A stretch of 64,000 bases of DNA, from assembly GCF_000725805.1 (NCBI RefSeq), contig NZ_KL647132.1, forward strand, positions 186,001 through 250,000. Direction: 5' to 3'. A program made the position numbers and the translations under genes. Shown one piece after another: positions 29,911-39,398 of this stretch; positions within the stretch are counted from its first letter, which is position 1; each line of letters starts with the position of its first letter. This DNA is from Streptomyces xanthophaeus. GTDB lineage: Bacteria > Actinomycetota > Actinomycetes > Streptomycetales > Streptomycetaceae. The notes beneath the pieces are model-generated. The model had not been told where the DNA came from. It searched no databases and saw nothing but the letters and a program-made list of their open reading frames with translations.

Positions 29911-30249
29911 CTACGGGGCGTCTTCGCCGGCGGCGATCGTCTCGTGGTGGCGGATGACCTCGGCGATGATGAAGTTGAGGAGCTTCTCGGCGAAGGCCGG
30001 GTCGAGCTTGGCGTTCTCGGCGAGCTGGCGCAGCCGGGCGATCTGGCTGGCTTCGCGGTTCGGGTCGGCCGGGGGCAGCTGGTGCTTGGCCTTGAGGTGG
30101 CCGACCTGCTGGGTGCACTTGAAGCGTTCGGCGAGCATGTGGACCACGGCCGCGTCGATGTTGTCGATGCTGTCCCGCAGTCGGGCCAGCTCGGCGGTGA
30201 CGTCCGAGTCGATCCCGCCGGTGCCGTTGTCGCTGTCGCTCTTGTTCAT
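29911..30249 (-). CDS. chorismate mutase, AroQ type
   Basis: A 112-residue helical protein. ELARLRDSIDNIDAAVVHML, ERFKCTQQVGHLKAKHQLP, DPNREASQIARLRQLA and KLLNFIIAEVIRHHETIA match the AroQ (PF01817) fold. Its Arg, Lys and Arg/Gln residues hold chorismate for rearrangement to prephenate, the branch step to Phe and Tyr. It has no signal peptide and is not fused to prephenate dehydratase or DAHP synthase. It sits between the sensor kinase gene (64 bases upstream) and pepN, with no pathway genes nearby. Confidence 0.9.
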   Translation of the reverse strand: MNKSDSDNGTGGIDSDVTAELARLRDSIDNIDAAVVHMLAERFKCTQQVGHLKAKHQLPPADPNREASQIARLRQLAENAKLDPAFAEKLLNFIIAEVIRHHETIAAGEDAP

Positions 30250-30313
30250 GGTCACCGAGAATACGTGGCGGTGGCGGGTGGTCCTGCGGCCAGTCGGTCC
30301 GTGAGACGGCACG

Positions 30314-31531
30314 TCAGAGCGGCAGGACGGCGGTGACGAGCCAGCCGCCTTCGGGGGCGGGGCCTGCGGTGAGGGAGCCGCCGAGGGCTTGGGCGCGTTC
30401 GGTCATGCCGACGAGGCCGTAGCCGCCGCCGCGGGCGTTCTCGGAGAGGCGGGCGGGGCGGCCGCCGTCATCGGCGATGCGGACCTCCAGTCCGGCGGGG
30501 ACGGTGCGCAGGCCGACCCGTACGGCGGTGGCGGTGGCTGCGTGCTTGGCGATGTTGGTGAGGGCTTCGAGGACGATGCGGTGGGCGGTGGCGGCGACGT
30601 CGCCGGGGAGGTGTTCCTCCAGTCCGGCTTCGATGTAGAGGACGACGGGCGGGCCGGTGACGGAGAAGCGTTCGGTGAGGGTGCGGATGTCGGCGAGGCC
30701 GGCGACGGGGGCGGTGCCGGCCCGGCGGCCGGTACCGGTGGCGGAGGCCGTGCCGGTGGCGGTGGGTCCGTCGGGGCCGTCGGGGCCTTCGCCCTCGTCC
30801 TCGTCCTCGCGGAGGATCTTCACGAGGCGGCGCATGGAGCCGAGGGCTTCGTCGCCGGCGGTCTCGATGCGGCCGAGGACCTCGGCGGCGCGTTCCGCGG
30901 AGACCTTGGTGAAGCGGGCCGCGCGGGCCTCGACGACGATCCCGGTGACGTGGTGGGCGACGAGGTCGTGGAGTTCGCGGGCGAGTTCGAGGCGTTCGGC
31001 GGTGCGTACGGCGCGCAGCTCGCGGACCCGCTGGGCGGCCTGGAGGCGCAGCAGGAGGGAGTACGCGCCGACGACGACGGTGAGGACGGAGAAGAGGAGG
31101 GTGAAGCGGCCGGGGTCGGTGTCGCGGACGGGGACGGCCATGCAGCCGAGCCCGAGGAGCGGGCCGAGGACGGCGGCGGTGCGGGCGGGGGCGCGGAGCA
31201 GGACCTGGGAGAGGAGGACGAGGAGGGCGATGGCTTCGCCTCCGCCCCAGACGACGAGGGGGTGGTTGCCGAAGATGAGCAGGAGGGTGACGGTCCAGGT
31301 GACGGCGGCGGCGAACCAGGCGCGGCCGAGGAGCGGCAGGGCGGGCCAGGGCACGGCGCTGAGGCAGACGAGGATCCCGGAGACCCATACGGCGGCGTGC
31401 GGGAGGCTGGGCTGGCGGGCGAGGACGACGCCTTCGAAGGTGACGAGGGCGAGCAGGGCGAGGGAGAGGCAGAGCCGGATCCAGTCGGCGGCGTGCGGGT
31501 GGCGCCGCGCCCAGCTGGCGAGGGGGCTCAC
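30314..31531 (-). CDS. NarL-partner sensor histidine kinase (HisKA_3)
   Basis: A 405-residue membrane kinase starting at a GTG at 31531 behind GGGGGCG. The N-terminal half has about five hydrophobic segments with short loops. The dimerisation/phosphotransfer helix is ERLELARELHDLVAHHVTGI, with the phospho-acceptor His in ELHD. The ATPase domain has LTNIAKHAATATAVRVG (N box), VRIADDGG (G1) and GGGYGLVGMTERAQALGG (G2). A low-complexity Asp/Gly/Pro/Thr linker (about 240-270) separates DHp and ATPase domains. It pairs with the response regulator gene upstream. A longer frame back to 31921 would add a repetitive Pro/Arg tail; see the finding. Confidence 0.88.
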   Translation of the reverse strand: MSPLASWARRHPHAADWIRLCLSLALLALVTFEGVVLARQPSLPHAAVWVSGILVCLSAVPWPALPLLGRAWFAAAVTWTVTLLLIFGNHPLVVWGGGEAIALLVLLSQVLLRAPARTAAVLGPLLGLGCMAVPVRDTDPGRFTLLFSVLTVVVGAYSLLLRLQAAQRVRELRAVRTAERLELARELHDLVAHHVTGIVVEARAARFTKVSAERAAEVLGRIETAGDEALGSMRRLVKILREDEDEGEGPDGPDGPTATGTASATGTGRRAGTAPVAGLADIRTLTERFSVTGPPVVLYIEAGLEEHLPGDVAATAHRIVLEALTNIAKHAATATAVRVGLRTVPAGLEVRIADDGGRPARLSENARGGGYGLVGMTERAQALGGSLTAGPAPEGGWLVTAVLPL

Positions 31532-32183
31532 GCCGCGCCCCCGCGGGGCCGGGCGCGCCTGCGGCTGCCGCTCCGGGTCTGGGTTCGCGTGCGCAGGCCG
31601 GCCCGGGTGCTGCGGGTGCGAGCGCTGCTCCAGGGAGGGGCCGCCGTACGGAGGCCGTGCCGCGTGGCCGTGCGGGCGTCGCCCCGGCTGCCGCTCCGGG
31701 CGCGGGTTCCCCTGCACGGACCGGGCCGGCCGCCCGCGCAGAGCCCGTCGCGACTGGCCGTGCGAGCAGCGGTTCCGCTGCCGGGGCCGCTCCGGGTCCG
31801 GGGTCTCGGGCGAAGGCCCGCCGAGCCCGCCGCCCGGAGGCCGTCCCGAGTGGCCGTCCGGGACCTGGCCCAGGTGCGGGCACCCGTACCGAGGCCGATC
31901 GGGGTGCCGGTCAGGCTGCATGGCCGGGTACGGGTACTGGTACTGGTACGGGCGCCGGCACGGAGGCGATCGCGGCTGCCGGTCCAGGCACGGGTACAGG
32001 TACGGCTCCCCCCGCGGCCGTGGTGGTCCGCACGGGCCGCGGGGAGCTGTTTCACCGGGCTTGTGCCGGTACGGGACCCTCCGCGGCAGGCGCTCGCCGG
32101 GGCCCGGCCGCGGCCGCCCGCCGGGGCCCCCGTGGGGCGCTCCGGGGTCGGGCGGGGTGGCGGGGTGCGGGACGCGTGGGGGG
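31532..32183 (-). repeat. degenerate repeat region between response regulator and kinase genes
   Basis: A 652-bp stretch without a confident gene. Variants of GAGGCCGTNCCGNGTGGCCGT recur near 31658, 31745, 31835 and 31893, and CGGCTGCCGCTCCGGG recurs near 31563 and 31687. GGTACGGGTACTGGTACTGG occurs near 31926. On the minus strand one frame (31531-31921) is continuous with the kinase and encodes three loose repeats containing PDPERPRQ, PRPERQPGRR and PDPERQPQAR. It may be an N-terminal disordered extension or simply non-coding repeat DNA. Confidence 0.55.
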
Positions 32184-32840
32184 TCACGCCGTGCTGGCGG
32201 CGAGGCCGCTTTCCCAGGCCCAGGCGGCGATCTCGACGCGGTTGCGGGCGTCGAGTTTGGCCTGGACGTTGGCGAGGTGCGTCTTGACGGTGGAGAGTGA
32301 GACGAAGAGTTCCCCGGCGATCTCGGCGTTGGTGAGCCCGCGGGCGAGGCAGCGTACGACTTCCCGCTCGCGTTCGGTCAGGGGTTCGGCGGGGCGGCGT
32401 GCCGCGAGGGCGGCGGGGGTCCGCAGGGCCATGTCGCGCAGCAGCCGCACGGTGATGGCGGGTGAGACGAGCGAGTCGCCGACGGCTGCGGCGCGTACGG
32501 CCTCAACCAGCATGGCCGGGCTGGCGTCCTTGAGGAGGAAGCCGGATGCTCCGCCGTGGAGCGCCGCGTGGACGTACTCGTCGAGGTCGAAGGTGGTGAC
32601 GATGACGATGCGGGGTCCGTCGTGGGCGGAGAGGCGCCGGGTGACTTCGAGTCCGTCGAGCTTCGGCATGCGGATGTCGAGGAGGAGGACGTCGGGGCGG
32701 TGTTCGGCCACTGCGGCGAGGGCGGCTTCGCCGTCGACGACGTCGGCGACGACCTCGATGTCGGGCTGGCTTTCGAGGATCATCCGGAATCCGGTTCTGA
32801 CCATCTCCTGGTCGTCCGCGATGACCACTCTGATCGCCAT
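32184..32840 (-). CDS. NarL/FixJ-family response regulator
   Basis: A 218-residue DNA-binding regulator. The receiver domain at about 1-120 has the acidic pair in VVIADDQEMVRTGF, the phosphorylated Asp in LLLDIRMP, the Thr pair in IVIVTTF and the Lys in FLLKDASP. The LuxR-type helix-turn-helix at about 150-215 has LTEREREVVRCLARGLTN and SLSTVKTHLANVQAKL. The start at 32840 has AGGTGG upstream. The cognate kinase is the downstream gene. The trigger and targets are unknown. Confidence 0.93.
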   Translation of the reverse strand: MAIRVVIADDQEMVRTGFRMILESQPDIEVVADVVDGEAALAAVAEHRPDVLLLDIRMPKLDGLEVTRRLSAHDGPRIVIVTTFDLDEYVHAALHGGASGFLLKDASPAMLVEAVRAAAVGDSLVSPAITVRLLRDMALRTPAALAARRPAEPLTEREREVVRCLARGLTNAEIAGELFVSLSTVKTHLANVQAKLDARNRVEIAAWAWESGLAASTA

Positions 32841-33027
32841 GCGCCACCTGCCCCACTGTCGCCCGTTGCCGGTGTCCTGTTCCCCGGCCGGTCCTCTCCA
32901 TGGGACGGGTGCGCGCGTCGGCCCGCAACCGCACGCCGGACCGTCGGGTGGGTGCCGCGGGGCTGGGACGGCGGTGTCCGGGCCTCGCGGTAGTGCCTTC
33001 GACCCTACGGGCGTACGGGGTGCGGTG

Positions 33028-33070
33028 CCTCGTCCTTCCGGCCGGACCTGGTCCGGCCGGAAGGACGAGG
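33028..33070 (-). terminator. 21-bp perfect palindrome after the protease gene
   Basis: The arms at 33028-33048 and 33050-33070 are exact complements with a single central T. In RNA this gives a very stable hairpin about 80 bases past the protease stop and about 190 bases before the response-regulator start. A terminator and insulator role is likely. Two copies of GGCACCTCGTAC lie next to it (about 33110-33131). Confidence 0.75.
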
Positions 33071-33147
33071 CGAGGCTGTCGTGCGGGGTGCCGTGCGGAA
33101 GCCCGTTCGGCACCTCGTACGGCACCTCGTACGGGCTCCCGTGGCGG

Positions 33148-34987
<1,840 letters not shown>

Positions 34988-35033
34988 ATCCACTCGAAGG
35001 CGCGGATTCACCCCCCGGCCACGAAAAGTTTCT

Positions 35034-35045
35034 TACCGGCCAGTA
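35034..35045. promoter_or_regulatory. TACCGGCCAGTA palindrome upstream of the phosphatase gene
   Basis: This 12-base near-palindrome (one mismatch) sits about 70 bases upstream of the phosphatase ATG in an otherwise short promoter region (34988-35113). Its TAC-6-GTA form is typical of TetR or GntR sites. The regulator is unknown. Confidence 0.35.
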
Positions 35046-35113
35046 GACATGGGGTCGGCCCTGACCGAATCTGGTCGCGTACATGCCAATTGCGTGACCG
35101 AGGAGCGTCCCCC

Positions 35114-35836
35114 ATGCGCATCACCCGCCGCACCCGCAACGACCGGCCCACCCATACCGTTCGTGCCGTTCGTGCCGCCCGTACCGCCGCCGTCGGCACG
35201 GCCGCCGCCGCCGCGATCCTGACACTGGTTCCGGCCACCGCAGCACAGGCGGCCCCGACCCCGGCCCAGGTTCAGGCCCCCGCGGCCGCCGCCGCTGTCA
35301 CCGCCTCCGCGCCCGGAGGCAACGCTGCGATCCTCGGCATCGATTACGCCACCTGGCAGCGCGACGTCGCCGCCGTCATCGACGCGGCCCGCCCCGCCAT
35401 CGAAGCGCGCATCGCCGCCTCCCCCGCCGGGGAGAAGCCCGCCCTCGTCCTCGACATCGACAACACGTCGCTGGAGACGGACTTCCACTGGTTCTGGACC
35501 TTCCCGACCCCGGCGATCAGCAAGGTGCGCGCCCTCACCCAGTACGCGAGCCAGCGCGGGGTCGCCGTCTTCTTCGTCACCGCCCGCCCCGGGATCATCG
35601 AGTCCCTCACCGCGCACAACCTCAAGGCCGTCGGCTACCCGGTCTCCGGGCTCTACGTACGCGATCTGCCCGACCTGTTCGACGAGGTCAGCGCCTACAA
35701 GACGAGCAAGCGCGCGGAGATCGAGGCCCGCGGCTACACGATCATCGCCAACATCGGCAACAGCCCCACCGACCTCGTCGGCGGCCACGCCGAACGCACC
35801 GTCAAGCTGCCCGACTACGACGGCAAGCTGTCCTGA
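35114..35836 (+). CDS. secreted HAD-superfamily acid phosphatase (class B/III-like)
   Basis: A 240-residue exported protein with GAGGAGCG upstream of the ATG at 35114. A long basic N-region precedes AAVGTAAAAAILTLVPATAAQA, cleaved near AQA-AP. The HAD catalytic site is LVLDIDNTSLETDF, with the first Asp as nucleophile. HAD motif II is FFVTARPG, and NIGNSPTDLVGG resembles motif IV. It probably hydrolyses phosphomonoesters outside the cell to supply phosphate. It is monocistronic; no pho box was identified. Confidence 0.9.
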   Translation: MRITRRTRNDRPTHTVRAVRAARTAAVGTAAAAAILTLVPATAAQAAPTPAQVQAPAAAAAVTASAPGGNAAILGIDYATWQRDVAAVIDAARPAIEARIAASPAGEKPALVLDIDNTSLETDFHWFWTFPTPAISKVRALTQYASQRGVAVFFVTARPGIIESLTAHNLKAVGYPVSGLYVRDLPDLFDEVSAYKTSKRAEIEARGYTIIANIGNSPTDLVGGHAERTVKLPDYDGKLS

Positions 35837-35989
35837 GCCGGTCGACGGGACAACATGATGGGGTGAACGCGGTTCAGCACCCGCCCGGAGCGGGTACTGA
35901 TACCTCATCGCACGAGTGACGGACCCGGACCCGACCCCTCGCCAGGGGGCCGGGCCCGGCCGCGTCCGGGGGCTTTGCGCCCGTGCCGG

Positions 35990-36664
35990 CTACCTGGGGG
36001 CGGGGCACACCTGCCAGGCCAGGTGGTAGAGGGTGTTGACGCTGGCGTCCGTGGAGTCCATCGCCATGAAGCTGGTCGCCGTCTGCGGGTTGGACGTGCC
36101 CGCGTTCACGCGCAGTTCGGTGTTGATGTTGAAGTTGCGCTTCTCCCCGCAGGGCGCCCAGACCAGGTCCGCGTACTCCGTCCGGTCGGACGCCTGCCAG
36201 TTGTCGTTGAGCGGACCGTTGAACGTGTGCGTCCGCTGGGAGGTCTGCGGCATCCCCTGGAAGTAGTAGTTCGCCCGCTCCTGGCCCCACGCGCCGGGCT
36301 GCAGGAACGCGAACCCGCGGTAGTCGGCCTGGACGATCGCGTAGGTGAACCCCGAGGGCACGTGGACGCGGAGGTTGAGCTGACAGTTCTTGCGGAACGC
36401 CGTCGGCGGGGCGCCGGGGCCGACCTGCGCGAGGTACTCGCTGTAGGTGACCGTGAAGGCGGTGTTGTCGGGGGCGACGGCCACCTCGGCGGTGCCTTCC
36501 CGGCAGCCGGAGCCGTTGACCGTGGCCAGCTCGATCACGATCTTGTCGGGCGGTGCGGTGATCGGGCCGGGGGCGGGACCGCCCGCCTGTGCCGGGGCGG
36601 CGGTGGCGATCAGCGCCACGGCCGCGGCTCCGACGAGCAGGGTGCGGGACAGGGAACGAGACAT
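35990..36664 (-). CDS. secreted DUF4360 protein, copy 1
   Basis: A 224-residue exported protein with GAAGGAAGTG before the ATG at 36664. The signal peptide is SRTLLVGAAAVALIATAAPAQA. The mature part has VNGSGCREGTAEVAVAPDNT, FTVTYSEYLAQVG, RKNCQLNLRVHVPSGFTYAI and a late Cys pair (WAPCGEKRN and WQVCP), the DUF4360 pattern. The family is found in actinobacteria and fungi, and its function is unknown. It follows copy 2 by 34 bases on the same strand, so both are co-transcribed. Confidence 0.88.
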   Translation of the reverse strand: MSRSLSRTLLVGAAAVALIATAAPAQAGGPAPGPITAPPDKIVIELATVNGSGCREGTAEVAVAPDNTAFTVTYSEYLAQVGPGAPPTAFRKNCQLNLRVHVPSGFTYAIVQADYRGFAFLQPGAWGQERANYYFQGMPQTSQRTHTFNGPLNDNWQASDRTEYADLVWAPCGEKRNFNINTELRVNAGTSNPQTATSFMAMDSTDASVNTLYHLAWQVCPAPR

Positions 36665-36698
36665 CGTCGTCACTTCCTTCTGCGCGAGCACGGGCGGA

Positions 36699-37349
36699 TC
36701 AGGAGGCCGGACATTCCTTCCACTCGAAGTGGTAGACGGTGCTGACGCTGCCGTCGGTGGAGTCCATGCTCATGAAGCTCAGCGCCTGCGGGCTCGACGT
36801 GCCCGCGTAGACGCGCAGTTCGGTGTTGACGTTGAGGTTGCGCTCCTCGCCGCAGGGGGCCCAGACCAGGTCCTGGTACTCCGTGCGGTCGCTCGCCTGC
36901 CAGTTGTCCGAGTGCGGGCCGTTGAACTGGTGGGTGCTGCGGGCGGTCTGCGCGGCGCCCTGGAAGTAGTAGTTCGCGCGCTGCTGCCCGAAGGCCCCGC
37001 GCTGGAGGTGGGCGAAGCCGCGGTAGTCGGCGCGGGCGATGGCGTACGTGAACCCCTGGGGCACGTGGACGCGCAGGGCGAGCTGGCAGTTCTTGCGGAA
37101 CTCGGTGCCGCCCGAGCCGGCCCCCGTCCGGGCCAGGTAGTCGCTGTAGGTGACGGTGAAGGAGGTGTTGTCGGAGGCGGCCGCCACGGCCGCGGTCCCC
37201 TGCGGGCAGCCCGAGCCGTTGACCCCGACCACCTCGACGGTGATCCTCCCGGGCGGCGGTGTGGGTGCGGGATCGGCACCTGCGGGTGCGGCGACGGCCA
37301 AGAGGGCCACCGCCACCGCACCGACGGTCAGTCTTCGGAGCGACGTCAT
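36699..37349 (-). CDS. secreted DUF4360 protein, copy 2
   Basis: A 216-residue exported paralogue of the gene just downstream. It shares VNGSGCPQGTAAVA, FTVTYSDYLAR, RKNCQLALRVHVPQGFTYAI and a Cys-containing C-terminus (WAPCGEERN, WKECPAS). The signal peptide is LRRLTVGAVAVALLAVAAPAGA, and GGAGA precedes the ATG at 37349. The four conserved cysteines suggest two disulfides. The two copies arose by tandem duplication and have diverged, mainly in their linkers. Function is unknown. Confidence 0.88.
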   Translation of the reverse strand: MTSLRRLTVGAVAVALLAVAAPAGADPAPTPPPGRITVEVVGVNGSGCPQGTAAVAAASDNTSFTVTYSDYLARTGAGSGGTEFRKNCQLALRVHVPQGFTYAIARADYRGFAHLQRGAFGQQRANYYFQGAAQTARSTHQFNGPHSDNWQASDRTEYQDLVWAPCGEERNLNVNTELRVYAGTSSPQALSFMSMDSTDGSVSTVYHFEWKECPAS

Positions 37350-37667
37350 CGTGTCTCCATTTCCGTTCGGACCGGATCGCCATTCGGCATGCGCATGCCA
37401 TCACGCATGCCGGGGTGCCGATAAGGCTGCGATACGGCCAACGCCGGGCGCCCGCCCTCCCCTGGCCGGAACCCGGGGCGCCGATCCGGCCCCCGCGCCC
37501 CGCATCAGCCCCGCGACCCGCGGCGGCCGGACGGTACGGACCCCCGCAGGCCCCGAAGATGACCGGAACCCCCCGATCCGCCGGACCGCCGCCCGGAACT
37601 CGATCCGCCGGACGCCGATCCGCCGGTCCGCCGGACCACGCCCCGGAGCCGGATCCGGTCGGTCCCC
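37350..37667. other. 318-bp gap with short direct repeats
   Basis: No gene is supported. GATCCGCCGGA-type units recur near 37573, 37608 and 37619, just beyond the stop of the first SDR gene. They could form alternative hairpins that end transcription. The promoter of the DUF4360 pair must lie at the left end of the gap. No operator matching the KstR2 box was seen here. Confidence 0.5.
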
Positions 37668-38576
37668 TCAGCGCGCCCCGTACACCGGCAGCGGGGCCGG
37701 TGCGGACGCGAGGAGTTTCGCCGCGGCCTCGCCCGCCTCGGCCGGGGTCCAGCGGGCCCCGCGGTCCGCGGTGGGACCCGGCCGCCAGCCCTCCATGACC
37801 GTGATGCGGCCGCCCTCCACCTCGAAGACCCGGCCCGAGACCCCCGCCGAGGCCGTCGAGCCCAGCCAGACCACCAGCGGGGACACGTTCTCCGGCGCCA
37901 TCGCGTCGAAGCCGCCCTCCCCCGGAGCGGCCATGGTCTCGGCGAAGGTCTGCTCCGTCATCCGGGTCCGCGCGGCGGGGGCGATCGCATTGGCCTGGAC
38001 CCCGTAGCGCCCCATCTCGGCGGCCGCGACCAGGGTCATGCCGAGGATCCCGGCCTTGGCCGCGCTGTAGTTGCCCTGCCCGACCGAGCCCAGCAGTCCG
38101 GCCCCGGAGGAGGTGTTGACCACCCGCGCCGCCACCGGACGGCCGGCCTTCGCCTCGGCCCTCCACCACGCGGCGGCGCTGCGCAGCGGCAGGAAGTGCC
38201 CCTTGAGGTGGACCCGCATGACGGCGTCCCAGTCCTCCTCGTCCAGGTTGACGAGCATCCGGTCGCGCAGGAAGCCCGCGTTGTTGACGAGGGTGTCCAG
38301 CCGGCCGAAGGCCGTGACCGCGCACTCCACGAGGGAGGCGGCGCCCTCTGCGGTGGCGATGTCCCCGCCGTGCGCCACCGCCTCCCCGCCCCGCGCCCGG
38401 ATCTCCGCGACCACCTGCCCGGCCGGGCCGTCCGTCCCCGGGGCCCCGTCCAGGCCCACCCCCAGGTCGTTGACGACGACCTTCGCCCCCTCGGCCGCGA
38501 AGGCCAGGGCGTGGGCCCGGCCCAGCCCCCGTCCCGCGCCCGTCACGATGACCACTCGGCCTTCGGCAATGCCCAT
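37668..38576 (-). CDS. SDR-family (3R)-hydroxyacyl-CoA dehydrogenase-like enzyme of the steroid C/D-ring locus
   Basis: A 302-residue short-chain dehydrogenase. It has the cofactor motif TGAGRGLGRAHALAFAAEGA, NNAGFLRDRM, the catalytic Ser in NTSSGAGLLG and the YSAAKAG pair. The pattern, including the long insert after VVVNDLGVGLDG, matches the 17beta-HSD4/MaoC-partner type seen in Mtb Rv3548c, the neighbour of echA20. It follows the second SDR gene by one base on the minus strand, in the order known from the mycobacterial HIP cluster. It is probably a beta-oxidation step on a steroid-derived acyl-CoA; the exact substrate is unproven. Confidence 0.88.
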   Translation of the reverse strand: MGIAEGRVVIVTGAGRGLGRAHALAFAAEGAKVVVNDLGVGLDGAPGTDGPAGQVVAEIRARGGEAVAHGGDIATAEGAASLVECAVTAFGRLDTLVNNAGFLRDRMLVNLDEEDWDAVMRVHLKGHFLPLRSAAAWWRAEAKAGRPVAARVVNTSSGAGLLGSVGQGNYSAAKAGILGMTLVAAAEMGRYGVQANAIAPAARTRMTEQTFAETMAAPGEGGFDAMAPENVSPLVVWLGSTASAGVSGRVFEVEGGRITVMEGWRPGPTADRGARWTPAEAGEAAAKLLASAPAPLPVYGAR

Positions 38577-38577
38577 C

Positions 38578-39342
38578 TCAGCTCTCCTTGTTCACAGTTG
38601 CCGCATCCAGAAACGCCGGGCGCTCCCCGCCCCCGTGCACCAGCAGGCTCGCTCCGCTCACGTACGCGGCGCGGGCGGAGGCCAGGAACACGGCGGCCTC
38701 CCCCACGTCCGAGGGTTCGGCCAGCCGTCCCAGCGGTACGGTCGCGCCCACCGCCGCGATCCCTGCCTCGTCGCCGTAGTGCAGGTGGGACAGTTCGGTC
38801 CGCACCATGCCCAGGACCAGGGAGTTGACCCGTACCTCGGGCGCCCATTCCACGGCCAGGGACCGGGCCAGGCTCTCCAGTCCCGCCTTGGCCGCCCCGT
38901 ACGCGGCGGTGCCGGGCGAGGGCCGGGTGCCGCTCACGCTGCCGATCATGACGACCGAGCCCCGGGCCTCCCGCAGCCACGGGTAGGCCAGCAGGGAGGC
39001 GGTCATCGGGGCGGTCAGGTTGAGTTCGAGGATCCGTGCGTGGCGCTGCGGGCCGCCTTCGGCCAGCAGCCGGTACGGGGTGCCGCCGGCGTTGTTGACC
39101 AGGCAGTCGAGCCGTCCGTGGCGTGCGGCGACCGCGGCGAGGAAGTCCTCGACGGCTGCGGGGTCGCGCAGGTCGACCGCGCTGAAGGCGGCTTCCCGGC
39201 CGCCGGCGGTGACCGGCTGTGCGGGCGGGCGGCGTGCGCAGACGAAGACTTCGGCCCCGGCCGCGAGGAACGACCGGGCGATGCCGGCGCCGACGCCCCG
39301 GGTTCCGCCGGTGACGACGGCGACCCTCCCGTCGAGCTCCAT
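38578..39342 (-). CDS. SDR-family oxidoreductase (Rv3549c-like) of the steroid C/D-ring locus
   Basis: A 254-residue SDR with VTGGTRGVGAGIARSFLAAGA, NNAGGTPYRLLAEG, catalytic Ser in IGSVSGTRPS and YGAAKAGLESLA. The placement, divergent from echA20 across a KstR2-type box and upstream of the Rv3548c-like gene, copies Rv3549c of M. tuberculosis. It probably reduces or oxidises a hydroxyacyl-CoA or keto intermediate of HIP breakdown; the mycobacterial protein is itself not fully assigned. Transcription likely starts within the 56-base gap that holds the box. Confidence 0.88.
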   Translation of the reverse strand: MELDGRVAVVTGGTRGVGAGIARSFLAAGAEVFVCARRPPAQPVTAGGREAAFSAVDLRDPAAVEDFLAAVAARHGRLDCLVNNAGGTPYRLLAEGGPQRHARILELNLTAPMTASLLAYPWLREARGSVVMIGSVSGTRPSPGTAAYGAAKAGLESLARSLAVEWAPEVRVNSLVLGMVRTELSHLHYGDEAGIAAVGATVPLGRLAEPSDVGEAAVFLASARAAYVSGASLLVHGGGERPAFLDAATVNKES

Positions 39343-39363
39343 AGGCTGCTACCTTCCTCACCT

Positions 39364-39377
39364 AACAAATGTTTGGT
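39364..39377. promoter_or_regulatory. KstR2-type operator, echA20/SDR divergent promoter
   Basis: AACAAATGTTTGGT fits AnCAARnnYTTGnT, the relaxed form of the published KstR2 motif AnCAAGnnCTTGnT. It sits between two divergent transcripts. The extended 18-mer CTAACAAATGTTTGGTGG matches the second site (48943-48960, opposite strand) at 16 of 18 positions, which supports a shared regulator. Confidence 0.82.
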
Positions 39378-39398
39378 GGAAAGGTAGCTGATCCGTTC

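Noticed and set aside
31532..32187. Separate Arg/Gly/Pro-rich protein between response regulator and kinase
   Set aside because: All three minus frames are open and low-complexity; no ribosome site or fold supports an independent gene.
37668..39342. FabG-type fatty acid synthesis reductases
   Set aside because: Order and orientation beside echA20-ipdABC and the longer insert in the first protein fit the steroid locus better.
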